DNA of 64,000 bases from the NCBI RefSeq assembly GCF_034427455.1, contig NZ_JAXQNN010000003.1, forward strand, positions 228,228-292,227, given 5' to 3'. This document shows positions 1 to 8,820 of this stretch, piece by piece. A program made the translations under genes and the position numbers. Under the pieces are notes generated by a model. The model was not told where the DNA came from. It did no database searches and worked only from the letters and a program-made list of their open reading frames with translations. The DNA comes from Jeotgalibacillus haloalkalitolerans (GTDB lineage Bacteria > Bacillota > Bacilli > Bacillales > Jeotgalibacillaceae). Position 1 is the first letter of the stretch; each line of letters opens with the position of its first letter.

Positions 1-25
1 ATATAAAAAAATATGATTATATCTG

Positions 26-56
26 TTGACCTTCACGCAACGTAAAGCCTTATGCT
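26..56 (+). promoter_or_regulatory. MerR-type promoter and operator
   Basis: TTGACC (26-31) and TATGCT (51-56) are separated by 19 bp, the overlong spacer typical of promoters activated by MerR regulators. The spacer carries the dyad CTTCACGCAACGTAAAG. It lies directly upstream of the MerR gene, so autoregulation is the likely reading. Confidence 0.7.
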
Positions 57-78
57 TAATCTGTCAGGAGGGGTTTAG

Positions 79-837
79 ATGGAATATACAGTTCAGCAGC
101 TGGCAAAGCTGTCCGGTGTGAGCGGCCGCACACTGAGATATTATGATGAGATTGGTCTGTTAAAGCCTGCGAGAATCAGTTCCTCAGGTTACCGGATTTA
201 CAGTCAGAAGGAATTGGATCTGCTGCAGCAGATTCTCTTTTACCGGGAGCTTGAGGTGAGCCTTGAGGAAATTAAAAATATCATTCATCACCCGGATTTT
301 GATCTGATCTCAGCTTTGCAGCAGCACGTTGAAAAACTGGAGGAAAAGCATACCCGTCTTGAACAGATTATTTCAACCGTAAAGAAAACGATTGAAAGCA
401 AAGAAGGAGGTACTCCAATGTCAGATCAGGAGAAGTTTGAAGGATTTAAGAAAAAGATGATTGATGAAAATGAAGAGAAGTACGGAAAAGAAGTGCGTGA
501 ACAATATGGAGATCATGTTGTAGATGACAGCAAAGCCAAAATGATGGGGTTGTCTGAGGCTGACTTTAGACGGATGAATGAAGTGGAGAAAGCACTTTTT
601 GAAGCCCTGAAGAATGGCTATGAAACAGGTGATCCTGCTTCGCCTGAGGCACAAAAAGCAGCTGCACTGCATAGGGAATGGCTGAGCTTTACCTGGCCAA
701 AGTATACAAAAGAGGCGCATGCAGGTCTTGGGGATATGTATGTGAGCGACGAGCGGTTTACTGCGTATTATGACAAACACTTTGAAGGCGCAGCAGTATT
801 TTTACGGGATGCGATTGATGTTTATACGGGAAAATGA
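79..837 (+). CDS. MerR family transcriptional regulator with TipAS antibiotic-recognition domain
   Basis: A 252-residue TipA/Mta-like regulator. Residues 1-70 are a MerR winged helix (VQQLAKLSGVSGRTLRYYDEIGLL). A coiled coil follows at about 75-110, and residues ~125-250 match the all-helical TipAS drug-binding domain. In this family ligand binding twists an overlong promoter into an active shape, usually inducing a multidrug response. AGGAGG lies eight bases before the ATG. The gene seems to control itself through the 19-bp-spacer promoter just upstream. It is followed by its own terminator, so it is monocistronic. The inducer and any further targets cannot be read from the sequence. The family call is firm. 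Confidence 0.92.
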   Translation: MEYTVQQLAKLSGVSGRTLRYYDEIGLLKPARISSSGYRIYSQKELDLLQQILFYRELEVSLEEIKNIIHHPDFDLISALQQHVEKLEEKHTRLEQIISTVKKTIESKEGGTPMSDQEKFEGFKKKMIDENEEKYGKEVREQYGDHVVDDSKAKMMGLSEADFRRMNEVEKALFEALKNGYETGDPASPEAQKAAALHREWLSFTWPKYTKEAHAGLGDMYVSDERFTAYYDKHFEGAAVFLRDAIDVYTGK

Positions 838-849
838 TATTGATCGAAT

Positions 850-879
850 AGTCATCTGCAGACGTGCAGATGACTTTTT
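850..879 (+). terminator. Intrinsic terminator of the MerR gene
   Basis: Perfect 11-bp stem (AGTCATCTGCA / TGCAGATGACT) with a GACG loop, followed by a T tract. Confidence 0.85.
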
Positions 880-951
880 AGGCTGTACCGACTCTATAGT
901 TTAAAATAAAGATTAAGTTCAATTTATGGTAAAACGAAAGGGTGGACAGCA

Positions 952-1404
952 ATGATCACATGGAAAGAAGAAACAATCATTACTGCGAACATTGAACATG
1001 TATGGGACTTATTCAAAGATAAAAACATCAAAAGAATTATGCCAAAGGTGTTATCACACGAGCTTGTGGAAGGTGAGGAGACTGTAGCTGGCGCAAAGCA
1101 TCAGCAGCAGTACGGTGAGGGTAAACGCGTGGAGACTTATATTGTACATACCCTCGCTTATGAAGATTATGAAAATGAAAAGTTTAAGAAAGTAAACTTT
1201 GTTCTTGGCAAAGCCTTTGACACGACCTTTTCTTTTAAACTGGTAAAAGAAAGCGAACAGCAGACCAGACTCATCTATGAAGGTGAAAATAAGGGAGCTA
1301 ATTTTATAGGCAGGGCAATGCTGAAATTTGCCGGTAATAAGCAGGATCATCAAGTTGTACTCGATTTCCTTAAAAGAGTAAAAAGTGAAGCGGAAAGTGC
1401 CTGA
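952..1404 (+). CDS. SRPBCC (START/Bet v1-like) family protein
   Basis: A 150-residue soluble protein with the SRPBCC pattern: an N-terminal strand (TWKEETIITANIEHVWDLFKD), central strands, and a long C-terminal helix (KQDHQVVLDFLKRVKSEAES). The fold forms a deep hydrophobic cavity, and members bind or process lipids or polyketides, or act as uncharacterised ligand binders. AAAGGGTGG precedes the ATG. It stands alone between a terminator and the SAM-riboswitch leader. No substrate can be inferred. The fold-level call is fairly safe; a function is not. Confidence 0.75.
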   Translation: MITWKEETIITANIEHVWDLFKDKNIKRIMPKVLSHELVEGEETVAGAKHQQQYGEGKRVETYIVHTLAYEDYENEKFKKVNFVLGKAFDTTFSFKLVKESEQQTRLIYEGENKGANFIGRAMLKFAGNKQDHQVVLDFLKRVKSEAESA

Positions 1405-1439
1405 AGAGAGATTGAATATTCTTAATTTAAATGATTGTA

Positions 1440-1468
1440 TTGACTTATCCGAGTGAATCACTTATATT
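1440..1468 (+). promoter_or_regulatory. SigA promoter of the SAM riboswitch leader
   Basis: TTGACT (1440-1445), 17-bp spacer, TATATT (1463-1468). It sits about 30 bp before the riboswitch aptamer. Confidence 0.75.
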
Positions 1469-1498
1469 TCAACAATCAATAAAAACTTCATAACCATC

Positions 1499-1605
1499 TT
1501 CTTATGATGAGAGGCGGAGGGACTGGCCCTTTGAAGCCTCGGCAGCGGACTCGCAAGTTGAGTACTGTGCCAATTCCAGCAGGCGTTTTTGCCTGAGAGA
1601 TAAGA
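1499..1605 (+). ncRNA. SAM-I riboswitch (S-box)
   Basis: The S-box landmarks are present in order: GAGAGGCGGAGGGACTGGCC, then GAAGCCTCGGCAGC, a variable hairpin, GTGCCAATTCCAGC, and CCTGAGAGATAAGA. The outer P1 helix pairs TCTTAT (1499) with ATAAGA (1600). S-boxes bind S-adenosylmethionine and, when bound, allow a terminator to form, switching off methionine and sulfur genes. Confidence 0.95.
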
Positions 1606-1624
1606 AAAGTTGTTTGCTTATACA

Positions 1625-1660
1625 AGCCTCTTCTTTTTCTTATTGGAGAGGTTTTTTTGT
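1625..1660 (+). terminator. Riboswitch-controlled terminator
   Basis: A CCTCT/AGAGG stem around a pyrimidine-rich loop, followed by seven T. The loop TCTTTTTCTTAT can alternatively pair with the 3' side of the aptamer P1 (ATAAGAAAAG), the expected antiterminator. Confidence 0.75.
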
Positions 1661-1746
1661 GTCCTGAAAAACCTTTCCAACGTTTAATTCACCCCGGAGT
1701 GGGTACATTCAGCAGGGCACGATACTATTTCAGGAGGCTCGGACAA

Positions 1747-3048
1747 ATGAATCAGGAGAATATTCAAAGCAATCCGCTGGCACTTATTCCGTTCGGCGTA
1801 TTCATTTTACTTTTTATCGGATCAGGTATTTTAACAGGCGACTTTTATTTCATGCCTGTATTAGTGGCATTGTTCACAGCGATTTTAGTGGCAATGCTCA
1901 TGAATAGAAAAACAGATTTTCAGACGAAAACGATGCAGCTTGCAAAAGGTGGCGGACATCCGAACATTATTTTGATGGTTGTGATCTTCCTTTTAGCCGG
2001 AGCTTTTGCTTCAGTAGCAGAGGGAGCTGGTGCGGTTGATTCAACCGTTAACCTTGGACTGTCACTGCTGCCGCAGAATCTGCTCATTGTCGGTCTGTTT
2101 GTGATCGCATGCTTTATCTCAATTTCAATGGGAACGTCAGTCGGAACAATCGTTGCGCTGGCACCAATTGGTCTTGGACTTTCAGAACAGACAGATATCG
2201 GTGTGGCGCTTGCTATGGGTGCAATCGTCAGTGGTGCAATGTTTGGTGATAACCTGTCAATCATCTCTGATACGACGATTGCAGCAGTTCGCACGCAGGG
2301 AACAAAAATGAAAGATAAATTTAAGGCGAATATCTTTATCGTATTACCGGCCGCCATTATTACAGCGATCATTTTTGGTGTGCTGACAACCGGCAACAGT
2401 GCTTCAATTGATGGGGATAACCCATATAATTTAGTTCAGGTGCTGCCTTATCTCGGTGTATTGATTTTTGCTGTAGCCGGAGCAAATGTGATTTTGGTGC
2501 TGCTTGGCGGAATCATTTTTGCAGGAATTGTTGGTCTTGCGCTCGGACAGTACAGCTTTATGGACTTAATCGGTCTGATTGGTGATGGCTTTACAAATAT
2601 GCAGGAGCTCGCGATGATCGCGATTCTGCTTGGTGGACTAGTGGAGCTGATCAGAGCAAACGGGGGAATTGAATCCCTGCTTCAGGCAGTAACGAAACGT
2701 GTGAAGACGAAAAAAGGCGGGGAAGCCGGTATTGCAGGGCTTGTAAGTACAGTAAACCTTGCGACGGCTAACAACACGATTTCCATTATTACTGCTGGAC
2801 CGCTTGCAAAGCAGATTGCAGATGAGTATGACATAGATAAACGAAGGTCAGCGAGTTTACTTGATATTTTCGCGAGCTCTGTGCAGGGTGTGATCCCTTA
2901 TGGCGCGCAGCTTCTGGCTGTTGCAGGGGTCGCTGGTATTTCGCCGGCTGAGATTGTACCGTATTGCATTTATCCGATTCTGATTGCATTGTCAGGTGCA
3001 ATTGCGATCGCGATTCAATATCCGAGATTTATAACAAAAAATGATTAG
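1747..3048 (+). CDS. metT: NhaC-superfamily transporter, MetT-like predicted methionine permease
   Basis: A 433-residue polytopic membrane protein of the Na+/H+ antiporter NhaC superfamily, with about 11 hydrophobic segments and the GAMFGDNLSIISDTTIAA motif. An ATG at 1747 follows AGGAGG (1732-1737) at good spacing; an upstream in-frame ATG at 1657 lies in the terminator region and lacks a ribosome site. The S-box riboswitch directly upstream argues for a role in methionine or sulfur-compound uptake rather than sodium export. S-box-controlled NhaC-like proteins have been proposed as methionine transporters (MetT) from comparative regulon work. The family is certain; the substrate is inferred from regulation. 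Confidence 0.82.
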   Translation: MNQENIQSNPLALIPFGVFILLFIGSGILTGDFYFMPVLVALFTAILVAMLMNRKTDFQTKTMQLAKGGGHPNIILMVVIFLLAGAFASVAEGAGAVDSTVNLGLSLLPQNLLIVGLFVIACFISISMGTSVGTIVALAPIGLGLSEQTDIGVALAMGAIVSGAMFGDNLSIISDTTIAAVRTQGTKMKDKFKANIFIVLPAAIITAIIFGVLTTGNSASIDGDNPYNLVQVLPYLGVLIFAVAGANVILVLLGGIIFAGIVGLALGQYSFMDLIGLIGDGFTNMQELAMIAILLGGLVELIRANGGIESLLQAVTKRVKTKKGGEAGIAGLVSTVNLATANNTISIITAGPLAKQIADEYDIDKRRSASLLDIFASSVQGVIPYGAQLLAVAGVAGISPAEIVPYCIYPILIALSGAIAIAIQYPRFITKND

Positions 3049-3051
3049 ATG

Positions 3052-3103
3052 AAGGTCTGCCTGGCAATTAGTTAATCACTGACTGCCAGGCAGACTTTTT
3101 TAA
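3052..3103 (+). terminator. Terminator after metT-like gene
   Basis: Long stem GTCTGCCTGGCA / TGCCAGGCAGAC followed by six T. Confidence 0.85.
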
Positions 3104-3157
3104 TTGAAAGGATCCCTGTTGTGGAAGAGCACAATCAGTGCTATTTTCTCTTTATTC

Positions 3158-3186
3158 TTGAACCTTTCTATCCGAGCTGTTAAGAT
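3158..3186 (+). promoter_or_regulatory. Promoter of the GH32 gene
   Basis: TTGAAC (3158-3163), 17-bp spacer, TAAGAT (3181-3186). It lies about 30 bp upstream of the antiterminator site. Confidence 0.6.
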
Positions 3187-3215
3187 TTAAAGCAATTTGA
3201 TAATCTCATACAGCA

Positions 3216-3293
3216 GGATTGTGACTGATAAGCAGGCAAGACCTGAAAACAGGAAGAGACCATTAAGGATCTTCCATGTTTTCGGGTCTTTTT
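3216..3293 (+). promoter_or_regulatory. Ribonucleic antiterminator (RAT) site with overlapping terminator, copy 1
   Basis: Positions 3216-3243 (core ACTGATAAGCAGGCAAGACC) closely match the sacB/sacP-type RAT bound by SacY and SacT. Its 3' end overlaps a terminator: AGACCTGAAAAC (3239) pairs with GTTTTCGGGTCT (3278), with an inner GGAAGA/TCTTCC helix and a T tract. Binding of the antiterminator protein to the RAT prevents the terminator. The protein encoded at 8989-9846 is the obvious partner. Confidence 0.9.
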
Positions 3294-3322
3294 TATTTCG
3301 CATAATCAGGGAGGAAGAAAGA

Positions 3323-5740
3323 ATGGATAAAAAATGGTTTGTATTAGCTGGAGGAGCAGGTGTTGCAGCGACGATGCTGATATTGTCACAGCAAACCGAT
3401 CAGCCTGTTCCGGATCAAGAACAGGAAAGGACGCAGGAAGTGAATGAACGGTCAACCGAAAGAGTAGAAGATGCACCGGCACCCACTCATGTATTAAGTG
3501 AGGATGCGCTTCATCAATGGGCGTTTAATGAAGCACGCGGGATTGCTGCTAAGGATGTTGGCTTGGATCAGCTTGATGATGTAACAGCAGCAAAGCCGTC
3601 AGGTCTTGAATGGAAAAGTGGTATTGATCATGGTGCTCTGCTATTTGATGGATATTCCAACTGGATGGAGAGGCCTCCTGAGAATGTTCAGGTGCCTGAA
3701 GGGTCGTTTTCTATTGAAGCATGGGTAGCACCGAGAGCCTATGAATGGGGAGATGAAGGAAAAACTTCTGCAATCATCAACCAGCATGACAGGGAACAGC
3801 AAAAAGGTTTTATCGTTGGAATGGGGAGACACGGTTATGTTACCTTTCAGCTTGCCCTGAACGGGGAGTGGCATGAGCTCTGGTCTCCGGCAGGAAAAGT
3901 GTTGCCAAAGGATCAATGGTCGCATATTGTTGCTCAGTTTGACCAGAAGGCAGGAAGAGTCCAGATTCTGATCAATGGGAAAGTCGTTGCTGAAAAAGAA
4001 GTATCTGCTGATATGCAGCTCACCCCTGCTGAAAATATACCGCTGCAGGTTGGAAAACATAATCAGGCAACTGCAGTTTCTGAAGTATTTCAGGCAAATA
4101 TGTTTAATGGTCTTATGGACAATGTTTCGATATATGGGCGTGCTTTTTCGGAAGAAGAAATTTTGCAGCAGGTCAATGAAGTGAAAAATCAATACAATGG
4201 TGAGCTGCCGGCACCTGAGACTTCTTATGATCGAACTGTCTATCGAGGAGATCGTTATCGTCCGAACTATCATTTTACGGCACCACAACACTGGATGAAT
4301 GAACCCCATGCGCCGATTTATTATAATGGTGAATATCATTTGTTCTATCAGTTCAACCCTGCAGGCCCATTTTGGCATCAGATTCATTGGGGGCATGCAA
4401 CGAGTGAGGATATGATTCATTGGGAGGACCGGCCGGTAGCCCTGAGTCCGACTGAAGGAACTGTAGCCAGGGATGGTGTCTGGTCGGGCAGTGCTGCTTA
4501 TGATGAAAATGGTGTGCCGGCTCTATTCTATACAGCCGGACACGATGAAATGATCCCTAATCAGATGACAGGTATAGCCAGACCAGGAAACCCTGATCAT
4601 GCAAAGCTGGATGAGTGGAACATGAATGCTGACGCTGTCACTGTTCAGGAGGAAAACCTGACTACGCCTGAGGGGAAAGTGTTATTTGGGCAGTTCCGGG
4701 ACCCTTACGTCTGGAAAGAGGGCGACAAGTGGTTCCAGCTTGTAGGGTCCGGAGTTGAAGAAGCAGGAGGAACTGCACTCTTATACAGTTCAACTGATAT
4801 GGAGAACTGGAATTATGAAAAACCGTTCTTGATTGGAGATAGTATGGAATTCCCTAAAACGGGTGATGTGTGGGAGCTTCCATTCCTGGTGCCAATTAAA
4901 AACACTAAAACAGGTGAGGAAAAACATGTCTTTATGATCAGCCCGTATTACATGGAGTCCAGTCCCTATGCAGCGCGATTCACCTTTTACTGGATTGGCA
5001 GCTGGGATGCTGAGACAATGACATTTACACCGGATCATCAGGAACCGCGTGAATTTGATTATGGAGAGCATTTCACCGGTGCGCAAGGGTTTGTCGATCA
5101 TGAGGGGCGCAGTCTGGTCACGAGTATTTTGCAGGACCGGCGCTCCGAGCAGGATAAATATGAATCCGGATGGGCGCACGGGGCAGGAATGCCGATCGAG
5201 TTATTTCTGAATGAAAAACAGGACCTGGGGATTAGTCCAATTGAAGAAGTCGCTTCTCTCAGACAAAAAGAACTTGTCTCAATTGAAAATGCCACAATGA
5301 AAGAAGCAAATGAAGCATTGCAACATGTGCAAAGTGACCAGCTGGAAATCGAACTGGAGTTAGACGTCAGCGATACAAAACACGCAGGGTTAAAAGTACT
5401 GGTATCACCTGGAAACGAAGAAGAAACTTTTTTGTTTTATAACAACGAAGACGGTTCCTTCAATATTGATCGAGGCCGCTCAAGTCATAATCCGGACATT
5501 GAAAAAGGTGTTCAGGGGGGGCCGGTAGAATTGAATGGGGACACTTTATCACTGAGAGTTTTTGTGGATAAATCTATTATTGAAGCTTATGCTAACAATG
5601 AAAAAAGCATTTCATCACGTGTTTTTCCGGAGCTTGAAGAGTCTAAGGGAATTGAAATTTATGGGATTGAAGGTGCACCAAAAGTAAATAAATTATCGGT
5701 TTGGCAAATGGAAGAAGCGATACCTGAAGAGCGCGATTAA
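3323..5740 (+). CDS. GH32 family fructan hydrolase (levanase-like) with N-terminal LamG domain
   Basis: An 805-residue cell-surface or secreted enzyme. ATG 3323 follows AGGGAGGA; the upstream in-frame extension runs through the RAT terminator and is rejected. An N-terminal hydrophobic segment (residues ~5-22) has no lipobox cysteine, so it may be an uncleaved anchor. Residues ~55-290 are a concanavalin/LamG-like carbohydrate-binding domain, ~310-640 the GH32 beta-propeller, and ~660-795 the GH32 C-terminal beta sandwich. Active-site landmarks are FRDP (Asp460) and WELP (Glu518), but the nucleophile motif, normally WMNDPNG, reads WMNEPHAP with Glu327. A role in releasing fructose from levan or sucrose-type fructans fits the neighbouring levansucrases. 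The exact substrate is unknown. Confidence 0.88.
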   Translation: MDKKWFVLAGGAGVAATMLILSQQTDQPVPDQEQERTQEVNERSTERVEDAPAPTHVLSEDALHQWAFNEARGIAAKDVGLDQLDDVTAAKPSGLEWKSGIDHGALLFDGYSNWMERPPENVQVPEGSFSIEAWVAPRAYEWGDEGKTSAIINQHDREQQKGFIVGMGRHGYVTFQLALNGEWHELWSPAGKVLPKDQWSHIVAQFDQKAGRVQILINGKVVAEKEVSADMQLTPAENIPLQVGKHNQATAVSEVFQANMFNGLMDNVSIYGRAFSEEEILQQVNEVKNQYNGELPAPETSYDRTVYRGDRYRPNYHFTAPQHWMNEPHAPIYYNGEYHLFYQFNPAGPFWHQIHWGHATSEDMIHWEDRPVALSPTEGTVARDGVWSGSAAYDENGVPALFYTAGHDEMIPNQMTGIARPGNPDHAKLDEWNMNADAVTVQEENLTTPEGKVLFGQFRDPYVWKEGDKWFQLVGSGVEEAGGTALLYSSTDMENWNYEKPFLIGDSMEFPKTGDVWELPFLVPIKNTKTGEEKHVFMISPYYMESSPYAARFTFYWIGSWDAETMTFTPDHQEPREFDYGEHFTGAQGFVDHEGRSLVTSILQDRRSEQDKYESGWAHGAGMPIELFLNEKQDLGISPIEEVASLRQKELVSIENATMKEANEALQHVQSDQLEIELELDVSDTKHAGLKVLVSPGNEEETFLFYNNEDGSFNIDRGRSSHNPDIEKGVQGGPVELNGDTLSLRVFVDKSIIEAYANNEKSISSRVFPELEESKGIEIYGIEGAPKVNKLSVWQMEEAIPEERD

Positions 5741-5768
5741 AATGAGCTAAATGTCTGATCTTTTTAAT

Positions 5769-5790
5769 TTTCTGAAAAACCTTTCAGAAA
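5769..5790. terminator. Hairpin after the GH32 gene
   Basis: Perfect 9-bp arms TTTCTGAAA and TTTCAGAAA with an AACC loop, starting 29 bp after the stop. There is no following T run, so termination would be weak. Confidence 0.4.
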
Positions 5791-5795
5791 TGAAT

Positions 5796-5810
5796 TGAAA
5801 GCGGTATGCA
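5796..5810 (+). promoter_or_regulatory. Possible cre-like (CcpA) site
   Basis: TGAAAGCGGTATGCA matches the left and central part of the catabolite-response consensus but not its last positions. It lies about 105 bp upstream of the levansucrase promoter. Catabolite control of a sucrose gene is plausible but weakly supported. Confidence 0.3.
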
Positions 5811-5915
5811 AATGACGATAGCCCCCCTTCCTGGATTAAAATGAATAATTTAATTTGTATTTAATGGGAATTTAAGATGAAAATACACATTTATCAGGAA
5901 AGGTATAACCGCCTA

Positions 5916-5944
5916 TTGAATTGTGAACAGTAAGTGACTAGAAT
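5916..5944 (+). promoter_or_regulatory. Levansucrase promoter
   Basis: TTGAAT (5916-5921), 17-bp spacer, TAGAAT (5939-5944), 24 bp before the second RAT. Confidence 0.7.
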
Positions 5945-5967
5945 GAGAAACGTAAATCAATAGCGCG

Positions 5968-6066
5968 GGATTGTGACTGGAAAGCAGGCAAGACCCAAAA
6001 TGTGAAAGAGGATAACAACGCCCTTTTTAATAGGCGTCCTCTGACCATTTTGGGTCTTGTTTTTTT
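5968..6066 (+). promoter_or_regulatory. RAT antiterminator site with overlapping terminator, copy 2 (sacB leader)
   Basis: Positions 5968-5995 differ from the first RAT at only two of 28 bases. The overlapping terminator pairs AAGACCCAAAATG (5990) with CATTTTGGGTCTT (6046), encloses an inner AGAGGA...CCTCT arm, and ends in a T run. This architecture is the same as the B. subtilis sacB leader. Confidence 0.92.
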
Positions 6067-6117
6067 ATTTTCTAATGAGCACTCCTGTACATAACAACTA
6101 AATGGAGGATGAGAAAA

Positions 6118-7461
6118 GTGGGAAACACAAAACGTAAAACAAAAGTAATCGGCAAGCTGATTATTGCCGGTGTGCTGACTGTCAGTGGTTTGACAGCTAT
6201 TCCGGCGCAGGCAGAAAGCAATGCAGCGTATGATACATCCGTATGGTCACGTCAGATGGCTGAAAAGGTTGAATTAACAAAGGACAATACAGCACCGGAA
6301 ATTGACACAGACTTTGATCTTGTCGCACCCGATCACTGGGTATGGGATACATGGCCGCTTCAAAACCGTGATGGCTCTTTAGCTAAAATTAAAGGATACC
6401 GTGTGGCATTTGCTCTTGTTGCACCGCGTAATCTCGGATGGGGTGCACGTCACACAGAAGCACGTATCGGCATGTTCACGTCTAAGAACGGAAAAGACTG
6501 GACTTATCAGGGGATTCCTTACGAATATGAAGAAGCACTTGGTCATATGCAATGGGCCGGCAGTGCAATGTTAGATGAAGAAGGTAAAGTACACTTTTTC
6601 TATACGGCAACAGGCGAAAAAGAAAACTGGCAGCAGGATAACTGGGAGAGAACTGCTCCACAGAAGCTTGCTAAAACGACATTTGATATAAGTGCAGATA
6701 AAGAAGGCGTCCATTTAACAAACGAAGGTGAGCATGAAATTATGCTTGAGGCTGATGGTGAGTATTATGAAACAATTGAGCAGGCAGACAGCCCGATTAT
6801 TACTGCATTCCGTGATCCTTACTTCTTTCAGGATCCTGCAACTGGTAAGGAATATATTCTGTTTGAAGGTCAGACTGGAGACAACTATGACTATCTGAAG
6901 CCTGAAAACATCGGTGATGAAGAGTATCGTCAAACAGCTGATGTTCCAGCAGGAGCTGAAAAATACAACGGAAATATCGGGATCGCAGAAGTGACAGATG
7001 ATGATGCCTCAGAGCTTGAAATGATGCCGCCACTACTAGAATCAATTGGTACAAACCACCAGATGGAACGTCCTCACATGGTAGTGAAAGACGGAAATTA
7101 TTATTTGTTTACAATCAGTCACACGTTCACGTATGCACCAGGTCTTACCGGACCGGATGGTGTCTACGGTTTTGTAAGTGAAGAGGGAATGTTTGGTGAC
7201 TATGAGCCGATGAATGAGAGTGGGCTGGTGATTGCCAATCCTGAAGACAACCCTTATCAGGCATACTCGTGGAACATTCTTCCAGACTTCCAGGTGATCA
7301 GCTTTATTAACGAGCCACGTGATGAAAACGGAGAAGTGCAGTTTGGAGGAACATTCGCTCCGACACTTCAAATTGAAGTTGATGGTAAGACTTCCACAAT
7401 TACAGAAGAAAGAAAACATGGCGAGATCAAACCGTTTGGCTCATATAGCAAACAATACTAA
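6118..7461 (+). CDS. sacB: Levansucrase, GH68 (first tandem copy)
   Basis: A secreted enzyme that transfers the fructosyl unit of sucrose to a growing levan chain or to water. The GTG at 6118 lies nine bases after GGAGG; the ATG at 6109 directly abuts GGAGG and is too close. A signal peptide ends near IPAQAES. The mature part is one GH68 five-bladed propeller with the expected triad: nucleophile Asp77 (VWDTWP), stabiliser Asp233 (FRDPYFF) and acid/base Glu317 (MERPH). Expression depends on the RAT upstream. It is followed 12 bp later by a paralogous levansucrase and probably shares its transcript. Confidence 0.93.
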   Translation: MGNTKRKTKVIGKLIIAGVLTVSGLTAIPAQAESNAAYDTSVWSRQMAEKVELTKDNTAPEIDTDFDLVAPDHWVWDTWPLQNRDGSLAKIKGYRVAFALVAPRNLGWGARHTEARIGMFTSKNGKDWTYQGIPYEYEEALGHMQWAGSAMLDEEGKVHFFYTATGEKENWQQDNWERTAPQKLAKTTFDISADKEGVHLTNEGEHEIMLEADGEYYETIEQADSPIITAFRDPYFFQDPATGKEYILFEGQTGDNYDYLKPENIGDEEYRQTADVPAGAEKYNGNIGIAEVTDDDASELEMMPPLLESIGTNHQMERPHMVVKDGNYYLFTISHTFTYAPGLTGPDGVYGFVSEEGMFGDYEPMNESGLVIANPEDNPYQAYSWNILPDFQVISFINEPRDENGEVQFGGTFAPTLQIEVDGKTSTITEERKHGEIKPFGSYSKQY

Positions 7462-7473
7462 GGAGGAAACTTC

Positions 7474-8808
7474 ATGAAAACAAATCATAAAAAATGGTTA
7501 TCTGTTACACTCGCAGCAGGAGTTGTTCTATCAGGTTTTGCAGCACCACAAGTAAGTGCAGAAGGTGAGTCAGAAACGTCTTACTGGACGAGAGAACAGG
7601 CAGAAAAAATTGAACAGAATGAAGATAATACACTTCCTTACACAGATGTCAGTGAGCTTGAAAAGTTTGCAGAAGGTTATCATGTATGGGATTCATGGCC
7701 ATTAACAGACCGCGATGGAGAGATTGCCAGAATTAAAGGGTATCAGGTTCTTTTCGCTCTGACAGCACCTGATGATGTCCTGCCGGGCAAGGTACATGAT
7801 ATTGCACGTATCCGTTATTTCTATTCTAAAAACGGTAAGGACTGGGAAATGGGCGGCACACTATTCCCGGATGGCGCATCTCTTGGATCACGTGAATGGG
7901 CTGGGTCAGCTATCATGGACGATGGCAAAATTCATGCATTTTACACAGCAACCGGTCGCCGTGGCGAAGAGGCATCTACTTTTGAACAGCGTCTTGCAAT
8001 GGCAACAGGAGACATTACAGCAGATAAAAATGGTGTTCATTTTGACAACTGGGGAGAGCACAAAATCACGCTAGAGCCGGACGGTGAATACTATCAGACG
8101 AAAGAACAGGCACAAAATGGAGAAGGTGGCGGTTACGCCTTCCGTGATCCGCAATGGTTTAAGGATCCAAAAACGGATAAAGAATATATTTTGTTTGAAG
8201 GAAATTCAGGCGGTGCTGTTGATGAGCGAACATTTAAAAAAGAATTTGCAGGCAGCGATGAATACTTAGCCGAAAATCCGGTTCCTGAGGGCGCAGTGCA
8301 TGCAAATGCCAATATCGGGATCGCTGAGGTAATTGATGGAGATCCATCAAACCTTAAAATGATGCCGCCTCTTTTAGAAGCAAATTATGTGAATGAAGAA
8401 TTAGAACGCCCGCATATTATCGTAAAGGACAAGCAGTATTACTTATTTACTGATACTCATGTTAATAAGTATGCTGAAGGAATTTCCGGCCCTGAAGGAC
8501 TTTATGGATTTGTATCAGATACACTGATTGGTGGATATGAACCGTTAAATGAAAGTGGACTTGTTCTTGCAAATCCGGAAGAGAATCCATACCAGGCTTA
8601 TTCATGGCTTGTGCTTCCAAGTTTAAATGTTGTTGGATTTGCGCACTTCGGTGATATTGGTGACTTATCTATTGGAGACTTGGGCAATCAGCCTGCTGAT
8701 TATCAATTCGAGAAATTTGGCGGGACATTAGCCCCGACAGCAAAAATTTCGATTAATGACGATACGACTGAGTTTGTAAAACAATATGAGCAGGGTTGGA
8801 TCAAATAA
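7474..8808 (+). CDS. Levansucrase, GH68 (second tandem copy)
   Basis: A 444-residue secreted GH68 paralogue of the preceding gene, by eye roughly half identical, so the duplication is old or one copy was acquired. A signal peptide ends near APQVSAEG. The catalytic residues are all present: Asp73 (VWDSWP), Asp225 (FRDPQWF), Glu311 (LERPH). Relative to the first copy it has an insertion near residues 385-400 (DIGDLSIGDLG) in a loop close to the C-terminus. GGAGG lies before the ATG and no terminator separates the two, so both should be induced together by sucrose through the upstream RAT. The division of labour (short versus long product, levan versus oligosaccharide) is unknown. Confidence 0.92.
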   Translation: MKTNHKKWLSVTLAAGVVLSGFAAPQVSAEGESETSYWTREQAEKIEQNEDNTLPYTDVSELEKFAEGYHVWDSWPLTDRDGEIARIKGYQVLFALTAPDDVLPGKVHDIARIRYFYSKNGKDWEMGGTLFPDGASLGSREWAGSAIMDDGKIHAFYTATGRRGEEASTFEQRLAMATGDITADKNGVHFDNWGEHKITLEPDGEYYQTKEQAQNGEGGGYAFRDPQWFKDPKTDKEYILFEGNSGGAVDERTFKKEFAGSDEYLAENPVPEGAVHANANIGIAEVIDGDPSNLKMMPPLLEANYVNEELERPHIIVKDKQYYLFTDTHVNKYAEGISGPEGLYGFVSDTLIGGYEPLNESGLVLANPEENPYQAYSWLVLPSLNVVGFAHFGDIGDLSIGDLGNQPADYQFEKFGGTLAPTAKISINDDTTEFVKQYEQGWIK

Positions 8809-8820
8809 GAAGTTTACTAA

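Noticed and set aside
3641..4420. Long antisense open frame in the GH32 gene
   Set aside because: A shadow of the sense gene: no ribosome site, cysteine/histidine/isoleucine-rich composition typical of an antisense frame.
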